From Actinomycetota bacterium (lineage in GTDB: Bacteria > Actinomycetota > Actinomycetes > Nanopelagicales > Nanopelagicaceae), in assembly GCA_947463335.1 (NCBI GenBank), contig CANHRF010000025.1, positions 1 through 10,454 on the forward strand: a DNA stretch of 10,454 nt. The letters are read 5' to 3'. The position numbers and the translations under genes are program-made. Positions 1 through 6,666 of this stretch are shown here, in pieces (the stretch's first letter is position 1; the number at the start of each line of letters is the position of its first letter). The notes below the pieces were generated by a model that did no database searches, was not told the origin of the DNA, and was given only the letters and a program-made list of their open reading frames with translations.

Positions 1-525
1 GAAGTCGATTGCACCGAGATCATTTGCGATCCATCCACCGGTCTTTGCCACAAAATCATCGAAGGCGAAGACCCAGTGTGCAACCGGGAAGTAAACGAGC
101 GTTACCCAAACTCCAGCAAAGATCATCCATGCACCGAACTTTGTGCGGTCAGCGATTGAGCCTGAAATCAGTGCAACTGTAATAGCGGCGAACAAACCTT
201 GAAAAGTAATAAAGACTGCTGCTGGAATTGTTCCGATAAGAGCTGTTGAGTTATCTAGCCCCTCAAGAAATAGAAATTCGGTGGCGTTTCCGATTAGGCC
301 ACGATCTCCAACTGAATTACCAAAGACGAGTGAGAATCCCACCACGATCCAAATAACAAATACTAGAGCCAGCGCGCCAAATGACATCATCATCATATTG
401 AGGAGACTCTTTACGCGAACCATTCCGCCGTAAAAGAGCGCAAGCCCAGGGATCATTAGAGTGACAAGGCCGGTGCTGATTAGCATCCATGCGGTGTCAC
501 CTGTATTTAGAACAACTTGTTCCAT
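1..525 (-). CDS. amt: Ammonium transporter Amt, N-terminal part (cut by the window edge)
   Basis: This is the first 175 codons of an Amt/MEP/Rh ammonium channel, which imports ammonium across the cytoplasmic membrane. I translated it from the ATG at 525; the frame stays open to base 1. Family signatures are PGLALFYGGMVR at residues 26-37, FQGLFAAITVALISG at 108-122, followed by SIADR, and YFPVAHWVF at 145-153. It stops at GAIDF, just before the usual GGTVVH stretch. Hydrophobic segments lie near residues 12-33, 45-69, 97-122 and 131-150, so about four of the expected eleven helices are present. F108 and F112 fall in the region of the periplasmic Phe gate. The residue aligned with E. coli AmtB Trp148 appears to be Phe153, with a Trp two residues earlier. 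Residues 44-47 are four consecutive Met codons. A Shine-Dalgarno GAAGGTGG lies 7 bases upstream. In related actinobacteria glnB and glnD follow, which would be outside this window. Confidence 0.96.
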   Translation of the reverse strand, partial: MEQVVLNTGDTAWMLISTGLVTLMIPGLALFYGGMVRVKSLLNMMMMSFGALALVFVIWIVVGFSLVFGNSVGDRGLIGNATEFLFLEGLDNSTALIGTIPAAVFITFQGLFAAITVALISGSIADRTKFGAWMIFAGVWVTLVYFPVAHWVFAFDDFVAKTGGWIANDLGAIDF

Positions 526-532
526 GAAAAAA

Positions 533-540
533 CCACCTTC
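533..540 (-). promoter_or_regulatory. Ribosome binding site of amt
   Basis: On the minus strand GAAGGTGG lies 7 bases before the ATG at 525. It is one of the better Shine-Dalgarno matches in the window and supports this start. Confidence 0.75.
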
Positions 541-646
541 GTGTTGTCGAGAGAACTCTCCCCTTTGAGATGAGGCAAAGATGCCGCGCACGGGTTACAG
601 AGGCTCGTTTCATAAGTTAAGACGGGGTCACAATTCGCCTCTTTGT

Positions 647-662
647 GTTACATCTTTGTTAC
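647..662 (-). promoter_or_regulatory. Candidate GlnR operator upstream of amt
   Basis: The minus strand reads GTAAC-AAAGAT-GTAAC, two half-sites separated by 6 bases. This matches the published actinobacterial GlnR pattern GTnAC-N6-GnAAC exactly. It lies 121 bases upstream of the amt start, in the only sizeable intergenic gap, and amt is a known GlnR target in Streptomyces and mycobacteria. Further half-site-like pentamers occur downstream on the same strand: GTGAC (627-631), GAAAC (607-611) and GTAAC (594-598). These are not in the 11-base register. A possible -10 (TTAACT, 615-620) would put the box about 46 bases upstream of transcription start, a typical activator position. The motif is seen; GlnR binding is inferred. 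Confidence 0.6.
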
Positions 663-675
663 AGCGACCCAGCGC

Positions 676-1515
676 TCAATCCTTTATCAGGCCGTCTATA
701 TATCTCTCGGGATCAAATGCGGCGAAATCTCGCTCGCCCTCGCCTGTGCCAATAAATTTGATTGGAATATCAAGCGCGCTCTCGATCGCTAGGGCGACCC
801 CACCACGGGCGCTGCCATCTAATTTTGTAACTATCAACCCAGTTACATCTACCGCCTCAGCAAATATTTTGGCTTGTGATATTCCGTTTTGCCCAGTCGT
901 TGCATCAATTACTAAGAGAACTTCGTTGATCGGAAGAGTCTTTTCAACTACTCGCTTTATCTTCCCAAGTTCGGCCATTAGATCGTTCTTATTGTGCAAT
1001 CTCCCAGCGGTATCAATGATCAAGAATTTAACCGCTGACTCCTTCGCCGCAATTGCAGCATCAAAGGCAACTGAAGCTGGTTCTGCTCCATCTTTACCAG
1101 AGATTACAGAAACTCCAATTCGCTCTCCCCAAGTCTGCAGCTGATTTACAGCAGCGGCGCGAAAAGTATCCGCAGCCGCAAGCATCACGGATGAATTAGA
1201 CGAATGAATCAGATTTGCTAACTTAGCAACTGAAGTGGTCTTTCCGGTTCCATTAACTCCGACAACCAGAATCACGCTTACATCGCTCGCAACAGCTAGC
1301 TCACGAGACTTGGCTGAGAGATGAGATTTAAGGATATTGGTCAACGAGGCGAGAGCATCATCGCCCTTTAAATTTTGTGCGCTCTTAATGATTTCAGCGG
1401 TAAGGCTTGGACCTAAATCAGAGGCAAGTAATTCTTCTTCAAGAACTTTCCAATCAAGAGGATCGGCAGTTGATTGACCCTTTAACTTGGCGACAAATTT
1501 GCTAAAGATTCCCAT
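676..1515 (-). CDS. ftsY: Signal recognition particle receptor FtsY, compact form without an acidic A domain
   Basis: FtsY is the SRP receptor GTPase that pairs with Ffh at the inner membrane to deliver ribosomes making membrane proteins to SecYEG. The 279-residue product is a complete NG domain. An N helical bundle spans roughly residues 15-75. The G domain has the P-loop GVNGTGKTT (86-94), DTFRAAA (116-122), DTAGR (168-172), DATTGQN (204-210), TKLDG (230-234) and GTGE (256-259). It ends with FDPERYIDGL (267-276). The protein begins MGIFSKFVAKLK, which resembles the amphipathic membrane-targeting helix, and passes straight into the N domain. The charged A domain that makes many actinobacterial FtsY proteins about 400 residues long is missing. 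An in-frame TAA directly before the ATG rules out an upstream extension. The smc stop is 16 bases upstream and no good Shine-Dalgarno is visible, so translation may depend on smc. Confidence 0.96.
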   Translation of the reverse strand: MGIFSKFVAKLKGQSTADPLDWKVLEEELLASDLGPSLTAEIIKSAQNLKGDDALASLTNILKSHLSAKSRELAVASDVSVILVVGVNGTGKTTSVAKLANLIHSSNSSVMLAAADTFRAAAVNQLQTWGERIGVSVISGKDGAEPASVAFDAAIAAKESAVKFLIIDTAGRLHNKNDLMAELGKIKRVVEKTLPINEVLLVIDATTGQNGISQAKIFAEAVDVTGLIVTKLDGSARGGVALAIESALDIPIKFIGTGEGERDFAAFDPERYIDGLIKD

Positions 1516-1531
1516 TTAAAAACCAGGTGAC

Positions 1532-4500
1532 TTAAGCAGATTCAGAATCGCGCAAACGTTGCGATATAACTTCCGTAACGCCATCGCCACGCATGGTTAC
1601 GCCATAGAGCGCATCTGCGATCTCCATGGTGCGCTTTTGGTGGGTAATGATGATGAGTTGTGAGCTCTCACGAAGTTCTTCCAAGATAACCAGCAATCTA
1701 CCGAGGTTTACATCATCAAGAGCTGCTTCAACTTCATCGAGTACATAGAAAGGACTTGGGCGGGCTTTAAATATCGCAACTAACATTGCAACTGCAGTGA
1801 GAGATTTTTCTCCACCAGAAAGCAGAGATAGACGTTTGATGCGCTTTCCAGGCGGACGAGCTTCTACATCAACCCCAGTATTTAATAAATCATCGGGGTT
1901 GGTGAGAATCAAGCGTCCATCGCCACCTGGGAAGAGTCGCGCAAAGATATCTTCGAAGTGCTTGGCCGTCTCTTCATAGGCTTCCATAAAGATGCTTTGC
2001 ACGCGATCATCAACTTCTTTAATGATATCTAGCAAATCTTTCTTGGTGCGCTTTAAATCTTCTAATTGCTCTGCAAGGAACTTCAAGCGCTCTTCCAGAG
2101 CGTTGTACTCCTCGAGCGCTAGCGGATTAATCTTTCCAAGTAGGGTCAAAGATCTTTCAGTTGCAGCCAAGCGCTTCTCTTGTTGATCACGGCGGTATGG
2201 AATCAATTCAGTCGCGACAATCTCGCCTTCATCGGTTTCAATAAAGGTTGGAACATCGTTATGTGGCCCGTATTCCGCTACTAGCGTCGTTGTATCAACG
2301 CCCAACTCTTCTACACACTTAGTCTCCAGGGCTTCGATGCGCATTCGTTGTTCGGCTCTAGCAATTTCATCTTTATGAACAGAAGATGTTAGCTGTTCGA
2401 GTTCTGCTGCAATTTCGCGACTGCGAGCACGGACTGTCAGCGTTTCACCCTCACGGTCAGAACGCGATGCTTCTAATCTGGCGCGCTCTGTTGCTGCTTT
2501 GGCGATGGAACGCTCGATATGAATTAAAGCTTCGTATGCTGCTTCAGCGATCGCTGCTGAGATTAAAGCGCCACGTGCGCGCGCTCCACGGCGTGACACA
2601 GCTCGTGCAGATGCTTCGCGTTCAGCGTGTGCGGCATCTTCCAACGCTTTAGCGCGAGCGGAGATTGAGTCAACTCTCTCTTCACTTGTGCGCACGGCTA
2701 ATCGCGCTTCCACCTCAGCAGTGCGGGCTAGCGAAACTTTATTGCGTAAGTTCTCGGCTGCGCTGTGATCAGGTTCAGATGTTTCACCACGTTGCTGTAA
2801 TTGCGCAGATGCGATTGAGAGTTCGTTCTCATCACGTCCTTTTGCTGCAGTTGCCTCAGCAATTGCCGAATTCAGGCGCTCGACTTCAGCGCTAGCGGAT
2901 TTCATATTCTGTCCTGAAACAGCTAGTTGCTCGGTAAGTGCAGCAATTCGCGCATCTGATTCGTTGAGTTTTGAGAGCGCAATATCAAATGCGCTCTGTT
3001 TCGAATCAACTTCACTTTGAGCGGTCACTATTTCAAATTTAAGGCGATCACAATTGTGCGCGCTGGTTTCCAGCTTTTTACTTAGCTCCTGAATCAGCGC
3101 ATTTATCTCAATTAAAGAGGTTGATGAGGCGGATCCACCGCGCGCTCTCTTTGAGGTAATTACATCGCCATCGCGAGTTACGACAGTTAAACCTGGATTG
3201 GAGCGGAGAATGCCTTCAGCTTCGCGAGCTGAGTCAACAACCACTGTTGAAGAAAGTAGCGTCGCCAAGAGGTCACCGATTTGCGAAGAGCGAACATAAT
3301 TTGTAAGCGGTGTCAGTCCTCCAGGAATAGCGCTGGAAATCTGTGAGCCTGGTTCGTAAACCAAGACATCGGCTTGCCCTAAATTCTCACTTCGTAACGT
3401 CGTAAGTGCGCTAACTGCAGAGTTAAGATCACGAACTACGATCGCATCTGAAAGAGTGCCAAGCGCTGCCGCTGTTGCAGCTTCCCAACCGTTATCAACG
3501 CTAATAAGTGAAGCAACGGTACCGAGTAGCGACAATCCACGAGAATCGCGAATTAGCGCCGCTCCCCCATCGCGTGACTGGGAAGTCAGTTGCATCGCTT
3601 CTAATTTGGATTCGATCGCATTTCTTTCACGATCAGCAGCGCGTTCAGAATCCACCAGGGTTGCTAACGTGGTCTTTGCTTTATCTAGCCCAACCTTGGC
3701 AACTTCAAATTCTGAGTCAAGTCCTAGTTCACCGGCATCTGCACCAGCAATATCCATTTCATAAGTTGAGTACTCACGTTGTGCGCTTTCGGCGCGAGAT
3801 TGCGCTTCATCGCGCGCCTTTACCAAACGAGCAATTTCTTCTGCGATCGCATCTAAACGCGCAGCTAAAGATTTAATGTGGCCTTCTTGGCGGGCGGTTC
3901 CTTCACGCTGATCGGCGATAGCGCGCATCGCCGCTGCGATCTTATCTTCTTCAGATTTCAAGAGCGCTTCTGCGTTTGCTAATTCTTGCGTAGTTGCAGC
4001 CAGTGAATTTCTAGAGCTTTCTACACCAGCCCGAAGTTGTGCTTCTTCTTGACGTAGCGCAGCAGCTTCTTGATCGAGAGCCTCAGGATCGCGGCCAGCG
4101 TTACGCGCTTCTTCCGCTTCTTCTGCCATAAATTTAGAGCGTTCTTGCGCCAAAGATTGTGTTCCGCGGAACTTTTCACGTAGCGCGCTCAAAGCGTAGA
4201 AATTTTCTTGCGCCGCGATTAACAAAGGACTTTCAAATGCGGCCTGGGCATCAAGTGCTTCTTCGCGCAAACGTACTTTCTCATTCTCAGCTTCAACAAG
4301 TGCGCGACGTTCGCGAAGCGCAGTCTCATCAGCAACTTCTGCATCTAAAGTTTTCGAGAGCGAAATGTAATCATCTGCCAACAAGCGCAACTTTGCATCA
4401 CGCAGATCTGCCTGAATCGTTGCCGCTTTCTTCGCAACTTCTGCTTGCTTGCCCAATGGGCGGAGTTGACGGCGCAATTCAACTGTTAAATCTTGTACAC

Positions 4501-5068
4501 GCGCCAAATTCGCCTGCATAGAATCTAACTTGCGCAGCGCCTTCTCTTTACGTTTGCGGTGCTTTAAAACGCCAGCAGCTTCTTCAATAAATCCACGTCG
4601 TTCTTCCGGCGTAGCCATCAAGATTGCATCCAGTTGACCTTGGCCAACGATTACGTGCATTTCACGCCCGATACCTGAGTCGCTGAGCAGTTCTTGAATA
4701 TCTAACAAGCGGGATGCTTCACCGTTGATCTGATACTCACTCTGACCATTACGGAAGAGGATGCGAGAGATAGTTACTTCTGTGTAATCAATTGGAAGTG
4801 CGCCATCTGTGTTATCGATTGTTAGTGAAACTTCTGCGCGACCTAAAGGTGCTCTGCCACTTGTTCCTGCGAAGATGACATCTTCCATCTTTCCGCCGCG
4901 AAGTGACTTTGCGCCTTGCTCACCCATTACCCAAGTGAGCGCATCTACAACATTTGATTTACCCGAGCCATTAGGACCGACCACGCAGGTGATTCCGGGC
5001 TCGAGTCGGAGCGTGGTCGCCGATGCGAAGGACTTAAAGCCCTTTAGCGTCATGCTCTTTAAATACAC
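1532..5068 (-). CDS. smc: Chromosome segregation ATPase SMC
   Basis: SMC is the long coiled-coil ATPase that dimerises and, with ScpA and ScpB, organises and segregates the chromosome. The 1178-residue length is normal for the family. The N-terminal head begins MYLKSMTLKGFKSF, with Walker A GPNGSGKSN at 31-39 and a GQGQ Q-loop at 142-145. Coiled coil runs from about 165 to 495, the hinge is at about 505-640 and the return coil at about 655-1010. The C-terminal head has the ABC signature LSGGEK (1083-1088), Walker B VLDE (1109-1112) with D-loop, and a switch His in ITHQ (H1143). The conserved GKINPLALEEY lies at 978-988. The start is a GTG that fits the family's usual N-terminus, with AGG-type Shine-Dalgarno bases 8 bases upstream. 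All ATPase motifs are intact. ScpA and ScpB are not encoded here. Confidence 0.98.
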   Translation of the reverse strand: MYLKSMTLKGFKSFASATTLRLEPGITCVVGPNGSGKSNVVDALTWVMGEQGAKSLRGGKMEDVIFAGTSGRAPLGRAEVSLTIDNTDGALPIDYTEVTISRILFRNGQSEYQINGEASRLLDIQELLSDSGIGREMHVIVGQGQLDAILMATPEERRGFIEEAAGVLKHRKRKEKALRKLDSMQANLARVQDLTVELRRQLRPLGKQAEVAKKAATIQADLRDAKLRLLADDYISLSKTLDAEVADETALRERRALVEAENEKVRLREEALDAQAAFESPLLIAAQENFYALSALREKFRGTQSLAQERSKFMAEEAEEARNAGRDPEALDQEAAALRQEEAQLRAGVESSRNSLAATTQELANAEALLKSEEDKIAAAMRAIADQREGTARQEGHIKSLAARLDAIAEEIARLVKARDEAQSRAESAQREYSTYEMDIAGADAGELGLDSEFEVAKVGLDKAKTTLATLVDSERAADRERNAIESKLEAMQLTSQSRDGGAALIRDSRGLSLLGTVASLISVDNGWEAATAAALGTLSDAIVVRDLNSAVSALTTLRSENLGQADVLVYEPGSQISSAIPGGLTPLTNYVRSSQIGDLLATLLSSTVVVDSAREAEGILRSNPGLTVVTRDGDVITSKRARGGSASSTSLIEINALIQELSKKLETSAHNCDRLKFEIVTAQSEVDSKQSAFDIALSKLNESDARIAALTEQLAVSGQNMKSASAEVERLNSAIAEATAAKGRDENELSIASAQLQQRGETSEPDHSAAENLRNKVSLARTAEVEARLAVRTSEERVDSISARAKALEDAAHAEREASARAVSRRGARARGALISAAIAEAAYEALIHIERSIAKAATERARLEASRSDREGETLTVRARSREIAAELEQLTSSVHKDEIARAEQRMRIEALETKCVEELGVDTTTLVAEYGPHNDVPTFIETDEGEIVATELIPYRRDQQEKRLAATERSLTLLGKINPLALEEYNALEERLKFLAEQLEDLKRTKKDLLDIIKEVDDRVQSIFMEAYEETAKHFEDIFARLFPGGDGRLILTNPDDLLNTGVDVEARPPGKRIKRLSLLSGGEKSLTAVAMLVAIFKARPSPFYVLDEVEAALDDVNLGRLLVILEELRESSQLIIITHQKRTMEIADALYGVTMRGDGVTEVISQRLRDSESA

Positions 5069-5122
5069 GGCGTAAACCTACCGTTTAGGTGGCGTCTTTA
5101 TATACGCGACGCAAGTGAAGTA
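5069..5122 (-). promoter_or_regulatory. rnc-smc spacer: possible smc promoter and structured leader
   Basis: The 54-base gap holds an AT-rich TATATAAA on the minus strand (5097-5104) that could act as a -10 element. No convincing -35 is visible 16-18 bases upstream. The leader contains ACCTA-AACGG-TAGGT (5076-5090), a 5-base-pair hairpin whose 3' arm overlaps the probable smc ribosome binding site GGTAGG. An overlapping alternative pairing is TAAAC (5073-5077) with GTTTA (5083-5087). In Mycobacterium and Streptomyces mutM/fpg lies between rnc and smc; here there is no room for it. The promoter call is weak. Confidence 0.3.
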
Positions 5123-5800
5123 CTACTTGAGGGTTGCGAGAATTTCGTAAGCGGTACGGGCGGCAGATTGTTCAGCTTCGCGTTTGCTCTTGCCACTACC
5201 TTCTGCAATCGCCTCACCAGAGACCATTGCTACTGCGGTAAAACTCTTATCGTGATCTGGTCCGGTTTCTGTAACTTGGTATTCCAACGTTCCCTTACCA
5301 AGAGATGAGACCAATTCTTGTAGCGCGGTTTTGCCATCGAGCCCTGCGCCCTTAGCCATTGCACTTTCTAACGTCTCTTTAATTAATGAGCGAACGACCT
5401 CGGTTGTGCTTTCAAATCCGAGTTCGAGATAGATAGCGCCGATCAGGGCTTCTAGCGCATCTGCAAGGAGTGAGTTTTTATCGCGGCCACCGGTTACTTC
5501 TTCACCTTTTCCAAGGCGAATATATTTACCAAGATCTAAAGTGCGCGCAATATCTGCGAGCGCGCGCATATTAACTATTCCAGAGCGCAGTGGAGATAAA
5601 CGAGATTCATCTAAATCTGGATAACGTAAGTAAAGTTCTTCTGTAACAATCAAGCCTAAGACCGAATCACCTAGAAATTCCAGGCGTTCATTGGTCTCTT
5701 TGGCACCGCTTTCGTAAGCGAAGGAGCGATGGGTAAAAGCTAACTCAAGCAATTCAGGAGAAATTGAAATCCCGAGTTGCGAAGTTAAAGGTGAGTACAG
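5123..5800 (-). CDS. rnc: Ribonuclease III, probably starting at CTG
   Basis: RNase III cuts double-stranded RNA, including the 16S and 23S rRNA precursors. The catalytic domain carries HRSF and the signature NERLEFLGD. A double-stranded RNA-binding domain follows, from about residue 156 (KTALQEL) to the end. With the start proposed here the protein has 225 residues. The metal ligands then fall at E38, E41, D45, D114 and E117, the same numbers as in E. coli RNase III. The most obvious conventional start is a TTG at 5752 (209 residues), but it has no nearby Shine-Dalgarno and removes a conserved first helix. Family similarity continues upstream of it (LTSQLG aligns with LQRKLG of E. coli). The only other initiator-like codon before an in-frame TAG is CTG at 5800, with AGAGG 6 bases upstream and 1 base after the rpmF stop. 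The gene identity is sure; the start is inferred. Confidence 0.93.
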   Translation of the reverse strand: MYSPLTSQLGISISPELLELAFTHRSFAYESGAKETNERLEFLGDSVLGLIVTEELYLRYPDLDESRLSPLRSGIVNMRALADIARTLDLGKYIRLGKGEEVTGGRDKNSLLADALEALIGAIYLELGFESTTEVVRSLIKETLESAMAKGAGLDGKTALQELVSSLGKGTLEYQVTETGPDHDKSFTAVAMVSGEAIAEGSGKSKREAEQSAARTAYEILATLK

Positions 5801-5801
5801 A

Positions 5802-5975
5802 TCAGACCTCTAGAACTTGACGGCGGTTATATGTTCCGCACGTTGGACAAGCTGTATGAGTCAACTTTGGTTGTTGGCACTGTGGGCATGCTGCAAGTGA
5901 TGCTGCAGTTGTCTTCCACATGGCGCGGCGTGAGCGTGTCTTCGAACGAGACATCTTTCGCTTTGGTACTGGCAC
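5802..5975 (-). CDS. rpmF: 50S ribosomal protein L32
   Basis: L32 is a small basic protein of the large ribosomal subunit. With a GTG start at 5975 the product is 57 residues and opens with the family hallmark PVPKRKMSRS. A zinc ribbon follows, with two CxxC pairs, CPQC and CPTC, so this is the zinc-binding form. An upstream TTG at 5996 would add seven residues (LRLRTIT) not seen in the family. The AAGGA at 5984-5988, 8 bases before the GTG, also supports the shorter form. yceD lies 68 bases upstream, the usual partner of rpmF across bacteria, and rnc follows almost without a gap. No zinc-free paralogue is present here. Confidence 0.95.
   Translation of the reverse strand: MPVPKRKMSRSKTRSRRAMWKTTAASLAACPQCQQPKLTHTACPTCGTYNRRQVLEV
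5807..5811 (-). promoter_or_regulatory. Ribosome binding site that decides the rnc start
   Basis: AGAGG on the minus strand lies inside the last codons of rpmF, 6 bases before the CTG at 5800. Its ideal spacing favours CTG over the TTG at 5752, which has only a GGGA about 17 bases away. The arrangement implies translational coupling of rnc to rpmF. Confidence 0.55.
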
Positions 5976-5983
5976 GGTAATCG

Positions 5984-5988
5984 TCCTT
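5984..5988 (-). promoter_or_regulatory. Ribosome binding site of rpmF
   Basis: AAGGA on the minus strand lies 8 bases before the GTG at 5975. It selects that codon over the TTG at 5996, which lies upstream of it. Confidence 0.75.
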
Positions 5989-6043
5989 AATCTCAACTTA
6001 CCTCGGGCAGAGCGTGCTCAAGGCTTACTGGGTGAAGTATCCC

Positions 6044-6637
6044 TTATTCATCCGAATTCTTAAAATCCAAGCCTGCCAGCCCAGCCCAGCGAGCGTCGAT
6101 AACCTCATGTGAATGGCCTTCAGGCAACTTCTCCCACTTCTCACCGCAATCCGGACATAGCCCCAGGCAATCTTCAGAGCAGAGGGGGTTTACTGGCAGA
6201 TCTAAAACAATGGCATCTCGGATCGGAGTCTCAAGGTTCATGACATTTCCATCAAGCCAGAGCTCATCATCTTCTTCTAGGTCAACTTCATCAGTGCGAT
6301 CATTTCGCCCCGATTTCTTACGCTTGCCACCTTTTTCGTTGGTGGGTTCGTAGCGATAGAGCTCTTGAATCTTGCGCTCAACAGTTATCTCAACAGGATC
6401 AAGACAGCGGATACATTCACCTTTGGCCACCGCATAGACATCAGCGCTCAGCAAAATTCCTTCAGCCACTGATTCCAGGCGCATATCCACTTCAATCACA
6501 TCGCCTGCCGCAACTGCAACCAAGGGCACGCCAACAGATTCCAAGATCTCTAAATCGAGTTGATACTCCTTCATCTCCCCCGCTCGACGTGGGAGTTCGT
6601 GGGTATTGAATTGATATACCTGGGAGGCGCGGTTCAT
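6044..6637 (-). CDS. yceD: YceD family protein (DUF177), ribosome-assembly linked
   Basis: This 197-residue protein belongs to the YceD/DUF177 family, which in bacteria and plants is linked to 23S rRNA accumulation and large-subunit assembly. The exact biochemical role is unsettled. Visible family marks are CIRCLDPV (C75, C78), a second cysteine cluster PLCSEDCLGLCPDCG (C153, C157, C161, C164) and the closing DARWAGLAGL (181-190). The cysteines suggest zinc binding. Between the two halves lies a highly charged stretch (about 101-126), first basic (GGKRKKSGR) and then acidic (DLEEDDE), likely disordered. The ATG at 6637 has GGAGA (6645-6649) 7 bases upstream. The gene directly precedes rpmF, the classic pairing, consistent with co-expression of assembly factor and ribosomal protein. 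Confidence 0.92.
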   Translation of the reverse strand: MNRASQVYQFNTHELPRRAGEMKEYQLDLEILESVGVPLVAVAAGDVIEVDMRLESVAEGILLSADVYAVAKGECIRCLDPVEITVERKIQELYRYEPTNEKGGKRKKSGRNDRTDEVDLEEDDELWLDGNVMNLETPIRDAIVLDLPVNPLCSEDCLGLCPDCGEKWEKLPEGHSHEVIDARWAGLAGLDFKNSDE

Positions 6638-6666
6638 TTGAGTATCTCCAGCGTTATCTGAAGGAT

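Larger units (their letters stand above)
526..675 (-). other. ftsY-amt intergenic region
   Basis: This 150-base gap is the longest non-coding stretch in the window. It holds the GlnR-like box, a weak -10 candidate (TTAACT, 615-620) and the amt ribosome binding site. Two small inverted repeats lie in the predicted amt leader: GGCA-AAGA-TGCC at 574-585 and GAGAG-AA-CTCTC at 549-560. No hairpin followed by a T-run is visible after the ftsY stop. Read-through from ftsY into amt is therefore possible alongside a dedicated amt promoter. Confidence 0.6.

Noticed and set aside
385..396. Tandem CAT x4 repeat
   Set aside because: It is simply four Met codons (residues 44-47) within the amt transmembrane region, too short to count as a repeat element.
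549..585. Inverted repeats GAGAG-AA-CTCTC and GGCA-AAGA-TGCC in the amt leader as an operator or riboswitch
   Set aside because: The arms are 4-5 bases and could arise by chance. They match no known regulatory RNA or operator that I recognise.
664..675. Small inverted repeat after the ftsY stop as a terminator
   Set aside because: It is a 4-base-pair stem with no T-tract, too weak to call.
581..1144. 187-codon open frame on the plus strand
   Set aside because: Most of it lies antisense to the well-supported ftsY reading frame, including its GTPase motifs, and the translation resembles no family I recognise. It is a shadow frame.
5112..5129. Inverted repeats around the rnc stop (CAAGT/ACTTG and AAGTA-C-TACTT) as a terminator
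   Set aside because: The stems are only 5 base pairs, overlap each other, and no T-run follows on the minus strand.
5123..5752. rnc starting at the TTG at 5752
   Set aside because: It removes a conserved first helix and has no properly spaced ribosome binding site; the CTG at 5800 fits better, though this is not proven.
5802..5996. rpmF starting at the TTG at 5996
   Set aside because: It adds seven residues foreign to L32 and places the AAGGA inside the coding region; the GTG at 5975 gives the family's usual N-terminus.
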